Source: Anaerolineales bacterium
GTDB lineage: Bacteria; Chloroflexota; Anaerolineae; Anaerolineales; Villigracilaceae
Assembly (NCBI GenBank): GCA_014860745.1
Contig: JACZJC010000060.1
Location: 1-59,750, forward strand
Direction: 5' to 3'
Length of the DNA: 59,750 bases
Below the pieces are notes generated by a model. That model was not told the origin of the DNA and did no database searches. It saw only the letters and a list, made by a program, of their open reading frames with translations. The translations under genes were made by a program, and so were the position numbers. Positions 50,182 through 57,968 of this stretch are shown piece by piece (position 1 is the stretch's first letter; every line of letters starts with the position of its first letter).

Positions 50182-52353
50182 ATGGCTATTGGTGGAAAAC
50201 GAGCCCTGAAAGTGTTTTTATGCCACGCCTCAGGCGACAAACCGCAGGTCCGCGTGCTTTACAAACACCTGGTCGCCGAAGGAGTGGATGCCTGGCTCGA
50301 CCAGGAAAAATTACTACCCGGACAGGACTGGCGCGTGGAAATTCCGCGCGCGGTACAGGAAGCGGATGTAGTTGTAATTTGCCTGTCGAACAAATCAATT
50401 ACCAAAGAGGGGTACATTCAAAAAGAGATCAAATTTGCATTGGACAGCGCCGATGAAAAACCTGACGGGACGATCTTTCTCATCCCTGCCCGCATCGAAG
50501 ATTGTCCCGTGCCCGAAAAGTTAAGCCGCTGGCATTGGGTGGACCTGTTTGAAGAGGATGGCTATGTAAAATTGTTGCGGTCTCTGAAGCTGCGGGCCGA
50601 CAAGGTGGGCGCGGTAATCACGCCATCCGCCTATGAAGATGAAGACGCTGAAACAGAACGCAGGCTCGACCAGTATTACACAGAAGGGCTGGCGGCATTT
50701 TATACGGAAGATTGGGATAAAGCCTGCCGGCGATTTCAGTCGATCCTGAGTGAAAGGCCAAACCACAAGAACGCAATTGAAAAGCTGGAAGAGGCGGAAA
50801 AGCGGAGAGACCTGTCAAAACTCTACACGCAGTCCATGGGCGCTTATCAAGCGGAGGATTGGCAGACGGCGATAAAGACTCTGGATGAATTGCTGAAAAA
50901 ATCTCCGGAGTACAAGGATTCCACCCAGTTATTAAAAAACGCAAAAAAACAAAAGCAACTCAACGATCTGTATATTGAAGCAAAAAAATTACACGCCGCA
51001 GGGAAGTGGCAGGCGGTCTTAAAGGTTTTTGACCAGGTATTTGCAATTGAACCCAACCACCCCGACCCTGACAGGCTGCTGCCTTCCGCTCGAGAGGAAG
51101 TGGTGAAACTCGATCGGCTTGCCGAGTTGAACGATCTTTACAGCCGGGCTGTCCGTGAAATGGACCTGGGAAATTGGCATGAAACGCGAAAGCTGCTGGA
51201 GCAGGTGCACAAAGCGCAGACCGGTTTTCTCGAAACAGAGCGCCTGTTGAGAAAGGTCGAAGATGAACTCCTGAAAATTGAAGAGGCCAATAAGCGGAAC
51301 GATCAGATCAATACTTTGTATGAACAAGCGCATGGACTTATCCGCTCAAAGAACTGGCGCAAAGCGCTGGATAAGGTGGAAGAGATTCGGAAATTGGACA
51401 GCCAGTTTGAAGATAAAGATGGAATTGCTGAAAAAGCCAAAGCCTTTTTGGAACGCGAAGATTTAGAGGCGCAAAAGCAGAATCAAGTAGCCGCCATGTA
51501 TACGGACGCTGTGCGTTTGGTGAAGGAGGGAAAACACCTGGAGGCTTTGGAGAAATGGAATCAGGTCAGAACCATCGACCCAAAGTATCCAGACCGCCAG
51601 CATGTGGAGAATTCGGTCCGCAGGAAGTTGGGGGAGAAAAATATTGTACTTAAAGAATATTTTGGAAAGAACAGAGTGGTTTGGTCGAGACTTACAATCG
51701 TTATAGCAGTTGTTATTGTGATAACAGTTGCCGCTTTCCTTTTGAACAATTATACATATTACGATAGATTTGAAGGCAATAAATTTGATGGAAAAATAAA
51801 TACAAGTCGATGGAATCCGGTTGCTTCACCACCAAGTTATGTTAAACAACAGGATGGTGTTTTAGTGCTTTCTGTTGGTTCTACCCGAGCCATTGCTTCC
51901 GCTTTTGCAATTCAGAAATTGAAAGCAGATCAGTATAACTATGTTGAATCAAAAGTTCTATTGAGCAGCAATAGAACCGGAAAAGATGGGGATACTGGCT
52001 TGGCTATGATGATCAAAGATAAGAACGGTCAAGACCTTATTTTTTTATGTGTAATTTCTAGATTTCCTCCAATCCAGACGTGGTGTGAAGTTTACGGCAG
52101 AACCGAAGGAGCTGAGTATTCATCGAATAAAAAAACAACTAACTATGATGTATGGCATACCTTTCGTATTGAAATTGATCCTGAGATTAATGCGGTTTTT
52201 TATATTGATGGTTTGAATGTGGGAACTTATCGCCCAAGTGACGTTGAAGATCTAGGCAGCAATGATTTTACAGTTCGGTTGGAGGCATGGAGTCCTGCAG
52301 AAAATAGTATTGAAGCTCATTTTAATGATGTAAAAATTGGCCAATATAAATAG
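50182..52353 (+). CDS. TIR domain - TPR-like repeat - membrane - sugar-binding-like chimeric protein
   Basis: A 723-residue protein. The N-terminal TIR domain (about 8-140) has LKVFLCHASGDK, LDQEKLLPGQDWRVEI and GYIQKEIKFALD, with Glu at the NADase position. Residues about 155-470 form at least six weak TPR-like helical repeats (KRRDLSKLYTQSMGAYQAEDW-type). A membrane helix lies near 510-530, and about 530-723 is a beta-rich, LamG/DUF1080-like outside domain (FEGNKFDGKINTSRWNPV...). From about 51640 on the base composition becomes much AT-richer, suggesting the C-terminal domain was acquired. Likely an NAD-consuming sensor. Confidence 0.8.
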   Translation: MAIGGKRALKVFLCHASGDKPQVRVLYKHLVAEGVDAWLDQEKLLPGQDWRVEIPRAVQEADVVVICLSNKSITKEGYIQKEIKFALDSADEKPDGTIFLIPARIEDCPVPEKLSRWHWVDLFEEDGYVKLLRSLKLRADKVGAVITPSAYEDEDAETERRLDQYYTEGLAAFYTEDWDKACRRFQSILSERPNHKNAIEKLEEAEKRRDLSKLYTQSMGAYQAEDWQTAIKTLDELLKKSPEYKDSTQLLKNAKKQKQLNDLYIEAKKLHAAGKWQAVLKVFDQVFAIEPNHPDPDRLLPSAREEVVKLDRLAELNDLYSRAVREMDLGNWHETRKLLEQVHKAQTGFLETERLLRKVEDELLKIEEANKRNDQINTLYEQAHGLIRSKNWRKALDKVEEIRKLDSQFEDKDGIAEKAKAFLEREDLEAQKQNQVAAMYTDAVRLVKEGKHLEALEKWNQVRTIDPKYPDRQHVENSVRRKLGEKNIVLKEYFGKNRVVWSRLTIVIAVVIVITVAAFLLNNYTYYDRFEGNKFDGKINTSRWNPVASPPSYVKQQDGVLVLSVGSTRAIASAFAIQKLKADQYNYVESKVLLSSNRTGKDGDTGLAMMIKDKNGQDLIFLCVISRFPPIQTWCEVYGRTEGAEYSSNKKTTNYDVWHTFRIEIDPEINAVFYIDGLNVGTYRPSDVEDLGSNDFTVRLEAWSPAENSIEAHFNDVKIGQYK

Positions 52354-52362
52354 CAATTCCTA

Positions 52363-52890
52363 TCACGCTATCACAGCGCCTTCCATTTTCAACAACCATT
52401 CCTTCGTTGGCAGGCCGTCTCCCCCGCCGTAGCCATGCAGTTTTCCGTCCCTGCCAATGACGCGGTGACAGGGAATCACAAGCGGCATGGGATTGGTGGC
52501 ATTGGCCCGCCCTACGGCGCGATAGGCATGGGGACGCCCGATGCCCGAGGCAATATCTGCATAGGTGATGACCTCCCCGTAGGGGACGGCATAAACGATC
52601 TTCAATACCTTTTGCTGAAACGGCCGCAGTGTTGACCAGTCGATGGCGAAGCTGAAATTGCGGCGGTTTCCTTTTATATATTCGCCGATTTCTTTTGCGT
52701 AGGGATGGATACGTTTCTGGTTTTCCTCCACGTTCCCTTTCAGGCGATGGAGGAGGTAGGCGATCAGCTCGGGCTGAGAGTCTGCCCATTCAACGGCGAG
52801 CAGGCCAAGGTCTGAAGCGGCGAGGCGAAAATCTCCCAGGGGAGTACCATTTAATTCGCCAAGATAGATTTTTTGAGAGGAGAAAGACAT
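52363..52890 (-). CDS. ogt: methylated-DNA--protein-cysteine S-methyltransferase
   Basis: A 175-residue O6-alkylguanine-DNA alkyltransferase. The active-site PCHRVIGRDG, YADIASGIGRPHAYRAVG and VIPCHR stretch are intact with catalytic Cys in PCHR; the N-terminal half is the short companion domain. The ATG at 52890 follows AAAAGGAC; the 52986 start would extend the ORF without support. It repairs O6-alkylguanine stoichiometrically. Confidence 0.92.
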   Translation of the reverse strand: MSFSSQKIYLGELNGTPLGDFRLAASDLGLLAVEWADSQPELIAYLLHRLKGNVEENQKRIHPYAKEIGEYIKGNRRNFSFAIDWSTLRPFQQKVLKIVYAVPYGEVITYADIASGIGRPHAYRAVGRANATNPMPLVIPCHRVIGRDGKLHGYGGGDGLPTKEWLLKMEGAVIA

Positions 52891-53036
52891 TTTGTCGTCC
52901 TTTTCGAAATATTCGCTTGCACTCTTGTTAATTGTCGTACAATCGTAGGGTAGTCGTAGGGTTGCCGTCAAGTAGGTTTGAGACAAACATGATAAATTTA
53001 CTGGCGTAAGGTGATTTCTCTTCTCCTCCTTTCAAA

Positions 53037-53072
53037 GAGAACCACGGTCGGCGTCCGTGGTTCTCGTCGTTT
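53037..53072 (+). terminator. hairpin with T-run
   Basis: GAGAACCACGG (53037-53047) pairs with CCGTGGTTCTC (53055-53065), 7-nt loop, then GTCGTTT. Its upstream transcript is not obvious; it may end readthrough or be an attenuator for the dehydrogenase gene. Confidence 0.65.
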
Positions 53073-53088
53073 AAAAGGACATTGGCAG

Positions 53089-53094
53089 TATAAT
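53089..53094 (+). promoter_or_regulatory. -10 box upstream of the dehydrogenase gene
   Basis: TATAAT 28 nt before the ATG at 53123. No convincing -35. Confidence 0.4.
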
Positions 53095-53122
53095 CCCGTC
53101 ATCAAACTCCTGCGAGGGCAGA

Positions 53123-54115
53123 ATGACTGTACAAATCACAATTATTGGTCTTGGGCAAATTGGCGCATCACTTGGTTTGGCATTTGGGGCGCATAAAGAC
53201 AAGGTTGCAACAGTGGGGCACGATAAGGATTTCGGTATCGAGCGGCTGGCACAAAAAAATGGCGTAGTGGATAAAACCAATCATAATCTTCCGAGTTCGG
53301 TGGAAAATGCGAACGTGGTTATCCTCGCCATTCCGGTGCACCAGGTTCGCGATACACTGCGGTACATTGCGCGCGATCTAAAAAAAGGCGCCGTGGTGGT
53401 GGATACGACTCCGGTCAAGGCTGAGGTTTCAAAGTGGGCGCAGGAAATTCTTCCCGAGGGTGTGCACTACGTGGGACTTGTCCCCGCCATTGGGCCTGAC
53501 TTTCTGCACGAGACAGGTACGGGTCTGGACTCAGCCAGAGCTGACCTGTTTTCGAGGAGCATTTTCCTTCTTTCGGCGCCGCAGGGCATCCCCAGCGATG
53601 CCTTGAATTTGGTTTCAGGGCTTGTCGGTTTAACCGGCGGAACCGTGATGATCACCGACTTCGTGGAATCGGATGGGTTGATTTCTTCGGCGCAATTGCT
53701 CCCTCAATTGGTATCCGCATCCCTGTTGAACGCAACCATAAGCCAGCCTGGCTGGCAGGAAGTCCGTAAAGTTGCAAGCCGCGCCTATTATTCCGCCACT
53801 TCCGCATTTACAGGGCAGGATGATGCGGATGCTCTGCATATGTTCGTCTTGCAAAACCGTGAGAATGTTTTACGGAAACTGGATGCAATGATCACCGCCC
53901 TGGTGGAATTACGATATGACATTGAAGATGCCAATGAAAAGTCCCTGCGGGATCGTCTCAAAAAAGCGCAGGAGGGACGCCAGGACTGGCTGAAGGAACG
54001 TTCCGCCGCAAGCTGGATGGAAATGAAGCGCGAGCCGGTAGAAAAGATTTCCATGTCGGAACGGCTATTAGGCACATTTTTCAGCAAACCCAAAAAAGAC
54101 AAACAGGAAAAATGA
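53123..54115 (+). CDS. prephenate/arogenate dehydrogenase-like protein (TyrA family)
   Basis: A 330-residue NAD(P)-dependent dehydrogenase: [18 protein letters not shown] is the Rossmann motif, then [15 protein letters not shown] and [15 protein letters not shown] as in TyrA. The segment that usually reads HPMxG (catalytic His) is [12 protein letters not shown] here, so the His is absent; either catalysis is adapted or the substrate differs. A C-terminal helical tail ends with many Lys. The GIY-YIG gene overlaps its stop. Confidence 0.75.
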   Translation: MTVQITIIGLGQIGASLGLAFGAHKDKVATVGHDKDFGIERLAQKNGVVDKTNHNLPSSVENANVVILAIPVHQVRDTLRYIARDLKKGAVVVDTTPVKAEVSKWAQEILPEGVHYVGLVPAIGPDFLHETGTGLDSARADLFSRSIFLLSAPQGIPSDALNLVSGLVGLTGGTVMITDFVESDGLISSAQLLPQLVSASLLNATISQPGWQEVRKVASRAYYSATSAFTGQDDADALHMFVLQNRENVLRKLDAMITALVELRYDIEDANEKSLRDRLKKAQEGRQDWLKERSAASWMEMKREPVEKISMSERLLGTFFSKPKKDKQEK

Positions 54116-54351
54116 CCTGCTTTTGCTACATCCTTGAATGCGCGGATGGAACCTACTACACCGGCTGGACAACCGACCCTGAAAGGCGCTTAATACAGCA
54201 CAATAAAGGAATTGGCGCGAGTTATACAAAAACGCGCCGTCCTGTGAAATTGGTTTATTTGGAGGTGCAGCCAGATAAATTAACAGCAATGAAACGCGAG
54301 AGAGCCATAAAGACTCTCTCGCGGAAAAAGAAAATGGAATTATTCATGTAG
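54112..54351 (+). CDS. GIY-YIG nuclease family protein (UPF0213/YhbQ-like)
   Basis: A 79-residue single-domain GIY-YIG protein: [18 protein letters not shown] gives the GIY-YIG pair in variant form, followed by [19 protein letters not shown] and [22 protein letters not shown]. Starts in the stop of the TyrA-like gene (ATGA). Members are small endonuclease-like proteins with unclear roles. Confidence 0.88.
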   Translation: MTCFCYILECADGTYYTGWTTDPERRLIQHNKGIGASYTKTRRPVKLVYLEVQPDKLTAMKRERAIKTLSRKKKMELFM

Positions 54352-54380
54352 GGACGGGATTAGCCCGCCCCTATATTTTT
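54349..54380. terminator. rho-independent terminator at the GIY-YIG gene end
   Basis: TAGGGACGGG (54349-54358) pairs with CCCGCCCCTA (54364-54373), followed by TATTTTTT. It starts in the stop codon. Confidence 0.75.
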
Positions 54381-54931
54381 TAATCAGTAAACAACGGCAA
54401 ATGCCCCAGCGAATGGATGTGCATCCATTGCGCGCGGTCGCCTTCGGTGAGGATGGCCGCCTCGCCCGCCACACTCGCGCCTGCCTTATCCAGGATCATG
54501 TGCATGCCCTGCAGCGTGGAGCCTGTGCTGATGACATCGTCCACGATCAAGGCTTTTTTACCTTTCATCGTTTCGATGTCCTTTTCATCCAAAATCAAAA
54601 GTTGCGGCTGGCCGGTGGTAATGGAGAGAGTCTCCGCTTTTAGCGCATCGCCCATATACGGTTTGTATAGCTTGCGGAGAATGATATAGGGCTTTTTCGT
54701 TTCCACGGAAAGCGCGTACGCCAGTGGGATGGATTTGGCCTCCGCCGTAACAATCAGGTCGTACTCCACATCCTTTATTTTTTTTGCGAGCTCACGCGCG
54801 CAGGCCTGCACCAATTCCGTATCTCCCAGAATATTCAGGATCGCGATCCGCAGGCCGGGTTTGATCTCAAAAAGTCGCAGGTCACGTTTGATGCCTGCGA
54901 TCTCTATCGAATAGGTCTCTCGTTTGGACAT
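54380..54931 (-). CDS. type I phosphoribosyltransferase (apt/xpt-like)
   Basis: A 183-residue PRTase. It has ELAKKIKDVEYDLIVTAEAKSIPLAYALS, KPYIILRKLYKPYMGDAL and the PRPP-binding loop ALIVDDVISTGSTLQGM; this is the adenine/orotate/xanthine type. GGAGGT precedes the ATG at 54931. Substrate not certain; AMP, XMP or OMP production are all possible. The nearby amn gene is 37 kb away, so no local purine cluster. Confidence 0.85.
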   Translation of the reverse strand: MSKRETYSIEIAGIKRDLRLFEIKPGLRIAILNILGDTELVQACARELAKKIKDVEYDLIVTAEAKSIPLAYALSVETKKPYIILRKLYKPYMGDALKAETLSITTGQPQLLILDEKDIETMKGKKALIVDDVISTGSTLQGMHMILDKAGASVAGEAAILTEGDRAQWMHIHSLGHLPLFTD

Positions 54932-54981
54932 TCCAAACCTCCAACAAAAATTTTGCATCGGTAGTTTATCACGAAATATCT

Positions 54982-55086
54982 TGTCATTGTGAGGCTGATG
55001 CTCTTCCCGACGACATCGTACCCGTAAGGGTAGGCAATCCCAGATACGGTTGGAGATTGCTTCGGGCTGTCGCCCTCGCATCGACA
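54982..55086. repeat. dispersed palindromic repeat, family A (diverged)
   Basis: Starts with TGTCATTGTGAGG and ends with CTCGCATCGACA; internal GGCAATCC and GAGATTGCTTCGGG. Sits between divergent genes. Confidence 0.6.
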
Positions 55087-55113
55087 TTGGTTTATGATAT
55101 AGAAAATTTGTGC

Positions 55114-55119
55114 TATACT
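55114..55119 (+). promoter_or_regulatory. TATACT -10 box for a leaderless gene
   Basis: TATACT exactly 6 nt before the ATG at 55126. Confidence 0.5.
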
Positions 55120-55125
55120 CTGCAA

Positions 55126-55359
55126 ATGCGCCCGATCCGTTCCTCCGAAATCGGAACCTACCTTTACTGCCGCCGCTCGTGGTGGTACCGCAAGAACGGG
55201 ACTCCCTCCGAGAATCAGGCGGAACTTGCGGCTGGGACAGACCTGCACAAACGGCATGGGCGCCAGGTCGTTGCTTCGGCTCTCTCGCGGACCGTTGGCC
55301 TGGTGCTGCTTCTGGCGGCGATTCTGCTGCTCGTGGCATATTGCTCGGCGCAACTATGA
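55126..55359 (+). CDS. Cas4/Dna2-like nuclease, N-terminal part with membrane anchor
   Basis: A 77-residue protein. Residues 1-50 match the N-terminal part of Cas4/RecB-type nucleases: EIGTYLYCRRSWWYR has the first Fe-S Cys (Cys15), then a helix ending in GTDLHKRHGR with a His. Residues 56-74 are a membrane helix. The nuclease core, with the other three Cys, is encoded separately at 56033-56545. No cas genes are near. Probably works only together with that protein. Leaderless start (TATACT 6 nt upstream). Confidence 0.7.
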   Translation: MRPIRSSEIGTYLYCRRSWWYRKNGTPSENQAELAAGTDLHKRHGRQVVASALSRTVGLVLLLAAILLLVAYCSAQL

Positions 55360-55384
55360 TTCAGTCTGAAGAAAAGGCCAACCC

Positions 55385-56017
55385 ATGTCTGATCTACTAA
55401 ACCGCCTCGCCTACTTACAAACCCGCCGAGACAGAACACCCAATCTGGACTTAGCGCGTGACCTTGCTGCGCGAAATGACAAGGCGAGCATTCGTGAAAT
55501 TGCCCAAAATATGTGGAATGAAAACAAAAACATCCACTGGGATTGCATCCACGTGATGTATGAAATCGGCAGCATTGAACCGAAACTCATTGAACCCTAC
55601 GGCGAAGATTTTATAAAGCTATTAAAAAGCAGGCACAACAACATGGTCTGGGGCGCAATGACTGCACTCGCGGAAATCGCCAGGGTGAGACCTGAGCTTA
55701 TTTTCAAGCATTTGGACGAGGTCAAGAAGGCCAAGGAGGCGGGATCAGTCATCACCATTGATAATTCCATTTCCGCTCTGGCGCATACTGGTGCCGCGAA
55801 TGAGAAGTACAACCGGACCATCCTTCCATATCTGCTCAAACACTTATCAACCTGCCGCCCAAAGGAAGTTCCGCAGCACGCAGAAAGAACGCTGCCTGCC
55901 ATCAACGAATCCAATAAGGATGAGTTCATCAAAGTTCTGAAAAAAAGAAACAATGACCTTTCCGGTGCAGCCTTTACACGGCTTGGCAGAATCATCAGGC
56001 TGGCCGAAAAATTATAG
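55385..56017 (+). CDS. HEAT-repeat-like protein between the split nuclease genes
   Basis: A 210-residue soluble helical protein, with repeats such as DFIKLLKSRHNNMVWGAMTALAEIARV and PEVPQHAERTLPAINES. This is the HEAT/ARM type used as a protein-binding scaffold. It lies 25 nt after the first nuclease part and 15 nt before the second, on the same strand. It may hold the two parts together or be a later insertion. No DNA-binding motif seen. Confidence 0.65.
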   Translation: MSDLLNRLAYLQTRRDRTPNLDLARDLAARNDKASIREIAQNMWNENKNIHWDCIHVMYEIGSIEPKLIEPYGEDFIKLLKSRHNNMVWGAMTALAEIARVRPELIFKHLDEVKKAKEAGSVITIDNSISALAHTGAANEKYNRTILPYLLKHLSTCRPKEVPQHAERTLPAINESNKDEFIKVLKKRNNDLSGAAFTRLGRIIRLAEKL

Positions 56018-56032
56018 TCACCAACCACCGTT

Positions 56033-56545
56033 ATGCTTTACATTACTCTTCTACTTTTCATCCTTGCGATCATCTTTTTCTGGCAATCCAACCGCCAGCA
56101 AAAGGCGGCTGGCCTGCCCGGCGGACAGGTCATCTACACGGACACGCGCGGATGGGGAAAAGTAGAGAAACCGCTTTATTATCCCGCTCTCGCGTTGACG
56201 GGCAAGCCGGATTATCTGATAGAAAAGAATGGGCAGATCATTCCTGTGGAGGTAAAGTCCGGGCGGGCACCGGAAGCCCCGTATGATTCGCATATTTATC
56301 AACTGGCTTCGTATTGCCTGCTGGTGGAGAAGACTTATGGCAAACGGCCTCCGTATGGCATCATCCATTACGAGAACCGCGATTTCGCCATCGAGTACAC
56401 ACGGGAACTGGAAACCGCACTGATCGAACTGCTGGCCGATATGCGAGTCGATGAAGCGAAGAAAGATGTCCCCCGCTCGCACGAGCAGGCGTCCCGTTGT
56501 AAAAGATGCGGGTTTCGCAATGTCTGCGATCAGAGCCTGGTGTAG
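56033..56545 (+). CDS. Cas4/Dna2-like nuclease, C-terminal catalytic part with membrane anchor
   Basis: A 170-residue protein starting with a membrane helix (residues 2-18), then the PD-(D/E)XK core: GKPDYLIEKNG (Asp60), IPVEVKSGRAP (Glu73, Lys75), YDSHIYQLASYCLLVE (Gln90) and the three C-terminal Fe-S cysteines C156, C159 and C165 in CKRCGFRNVC. This is the second half of a Cas4-like exonuclease; the fourth Cys is in the 55126 protein. No Shine-Dalgarno. Confidence 0.8.
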   Translation: MLYITLLLFILAIIFFWQSNRQQKAAGLPGGQVIYTDTRGWGKVEKPLYYPALALTGKPDYLIEKNGQIIPVEVKSGRAPEAPYDSHIYQLASYCLLVEKTYGKRPPYGIIHYENRDFAIEYTRELETALIELLADMRVDEAKKDVPRSHEQASRCKRCGFRNVCDQSLV

Positions 56546-56568
56546 CAGTCATCGCACCCCGACAAAGG

Positions 56569-56574
56569 TATAAT
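56569..56574 (+). promoter_or_regulatory. TATAAT -10 box for leaderless nadK
   Basis: TATAAT exactly 6 nt before the nadK ATG at 56581; lies after the stop of the upstream gene. Confidence 0.6.
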
Positions 56575-56580
56575 TTCGCT

Positions 56581-57444
56581 ATGACTGCGTCATTCCTACC
56601 CAAACGACCGGTTGTTGTGGCATATCCGAAAATGCCGGAAGCCTTTGCAGAAGCGGAAGCAATGACCGCGTTCTTAAAGGAAAAGGGCATTGAAGCACCT
56701 TTCGGTTCCCTGTATGACGAGGAACTTCGCAAGGCCGTCAAGAAGGGGAAGTTCGACATGCTCATTGTCGTCGGCGGGGATGGCAGTGTTCTGCGCGCGG
56801 GACATCTATGTGCGCCTTCCGGAGTGCCTATTTTGGGTGTTAACCTGGGCAGGCTTGGGTTCCTCATTCAGATCGACCGCAAGGAATGGCGCGGGTACTT
56901 TGAAAAATTATTCAACGGCGAGGCATGGATCGAAAACCGCATGATGCTGCGGGCGGAACTTGTCCGCGCGGGCGAGAGTATTGGAATTTCGAACGCGCTG
57001 AATGAAGTGGTGGTTGCCCGCGGGCAAAACTTGCGCCCTGTGCGGCTGATCGCCTTCGTGGATACCCGCCAGCTGACAAGTTATGTTGCGGATGGGTTGA
57101 TCGCATCCACGGCCACAGGCTCAACGGCTTATGCGCTTGCAGCGGGCGGACCCATCCTTCCACCGGAATTACGGAATATTTTGCTTGTGCCGATTGCGCC
57201 CCATCTCTCCGTAGACCGTGCGGTTGTCTTATCGGAAGGTTCTTCTGTAAACATTGCCATCAAGAGCGAGAATGCAGTCCTGAGTGTGGACGGCCAGCCG
57301 CCATCCCCATTAATGGAGGATGATGTGGTCAACGTGACCGCCGCCGATGTCACCGCTCAATTTGTACGATTTGGAGACCCGGGATATTTCTATCGGAATA
57401 TCACCGCTCATATGAACGAAAACTCTTTAGGATTTCCTCGATGA
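56581..57444 (+). CDS. nadK: NAD kinase
   Basis: A 287-residue NAD kinase that makes NADP from NAD and ATP or polyphosphate. The signature GGDGS is at LIVVGGDGSVLRAGH (near residue 60), NLGRLGFLI follows, then NALNEVVVARG, VADGLIASTATGSTAYALAAGGP and PIAPHLSVDRAVVL. I chose the ATG at 56581 because of the TATAAT spaced 6 nt; the frame is open from 56506. It overlaps the next gene by 4 nt. Confidence 0.94.
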   Translation: MTASFLPKRPVVVAYPKMPEAFAEAEAMTAFLKEKGIEAPFGSLYDEELRKAVKKGKFDMLIVVGGDGSVLRAGHLCAPSGVPILGVNLGRLGFLIQIDRKEWRGYFEKLFNGEAWIENRMMLRAELVRAGESIGISNALNEVVVARGQNLRPVRLIAFVDTRQLTSYVADGLIASTATGSTAYALAAGGPILPPELRNILLVPIAPHLSVDRAVVLSEGSSVNIAIKSENAVLSVDGQPPSPLMEDDVVNVTAADVTAQFVRFGDPGYFYRNITAHMNENSLGFPR

Positions 57445-57965
57445 CCGACACGACTGCCACTTATTGTTATGCCCATCCCACCCGTGAAACCAGCCTGCGA
57501 TGCAAACGCTGTGAACGGCCCATGTGCGCCTCCTGTGCAGTGCGAACCCCGACCGGCTATTTATGCAAGGATTGTGTCCGCTCACAACAGAAGGCTTTTG
57601 ATACCGCTGAATGGTACGATTACCTGACCGGAACCGGCGTCACCATTGTATTGTCACTGGTCACCAGTATTCTGGTTGCCTTTATCGGGTCGTTCATCGG
57701 CTTTTTCATGTTCTTTCTTGCGGCTGGCATTGGCAGCGGAGCAGGGACTTTCATTTCAAACATCACATTGCGCGTGCTCAACAAACGCCGTTCAAAAGCA
57801 TTGTTCATTGCCTGCGCAGCAGGTGTGATACTTGGTGCACTGCCTGCTGCGATCGTTCTGCTCCTCACAGGAAACATCTATGGTGTCATTGGGGTCGTCA
57901 TTTACCTGGTCATTGCAACTCCCACCGTTTATTCACGCATTTCCGGAATTCAACTTACAAGATAA
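57441..57965 (+). CDS. B-box/zinc-ribbon membrane protein of unknown function
   Basis: A 174-residue protein. Residues 9-45 form a zinc-binding motif, CYAHPTRETSLRCKRCERPMCASC, then GYLCKDCV. Three to four membrane helices follow (about 70-170). Family members are usually annotated as B-box zinc finger proteins. Starts in the nadK stop codon and ends 3 nt before recN, so it is translated with both. Confidence 0.75.
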   Translation: MTDTTATYCYAHPTRETSLRCKRCERPMCASCAVRTPTGYLCKDCVRSQQKAFDTAEWYDYLTGTGVTIVLSLVTSILVAFIGSFIGFFMFFLAAGIGSGAGTFISNITLRVLNKRRSKALFIACAAGVILGALPAAIVLLLTGNIYGVIGVVIYLVIATPTVYSRISGIQLTR

Positions 57966-57968
57966 CCC

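Noticed and set aside
54932-55353. N-terminal extension of the phosphoribosyltransferase ORF up to 55339, and minus-strand ORF to 55353
   Set aside because: They run through the family A repeat and the split nuclease gene; a strong ribosome site fixes the PRTase start at 54931.
55126-55359. A CRISPR-Cas locus because of the Cas4-like halves
   Set aside because: No direct-repeat array and no other cas gene were seen nearby; Cas4-like nucleases also exist outside CRISPR.
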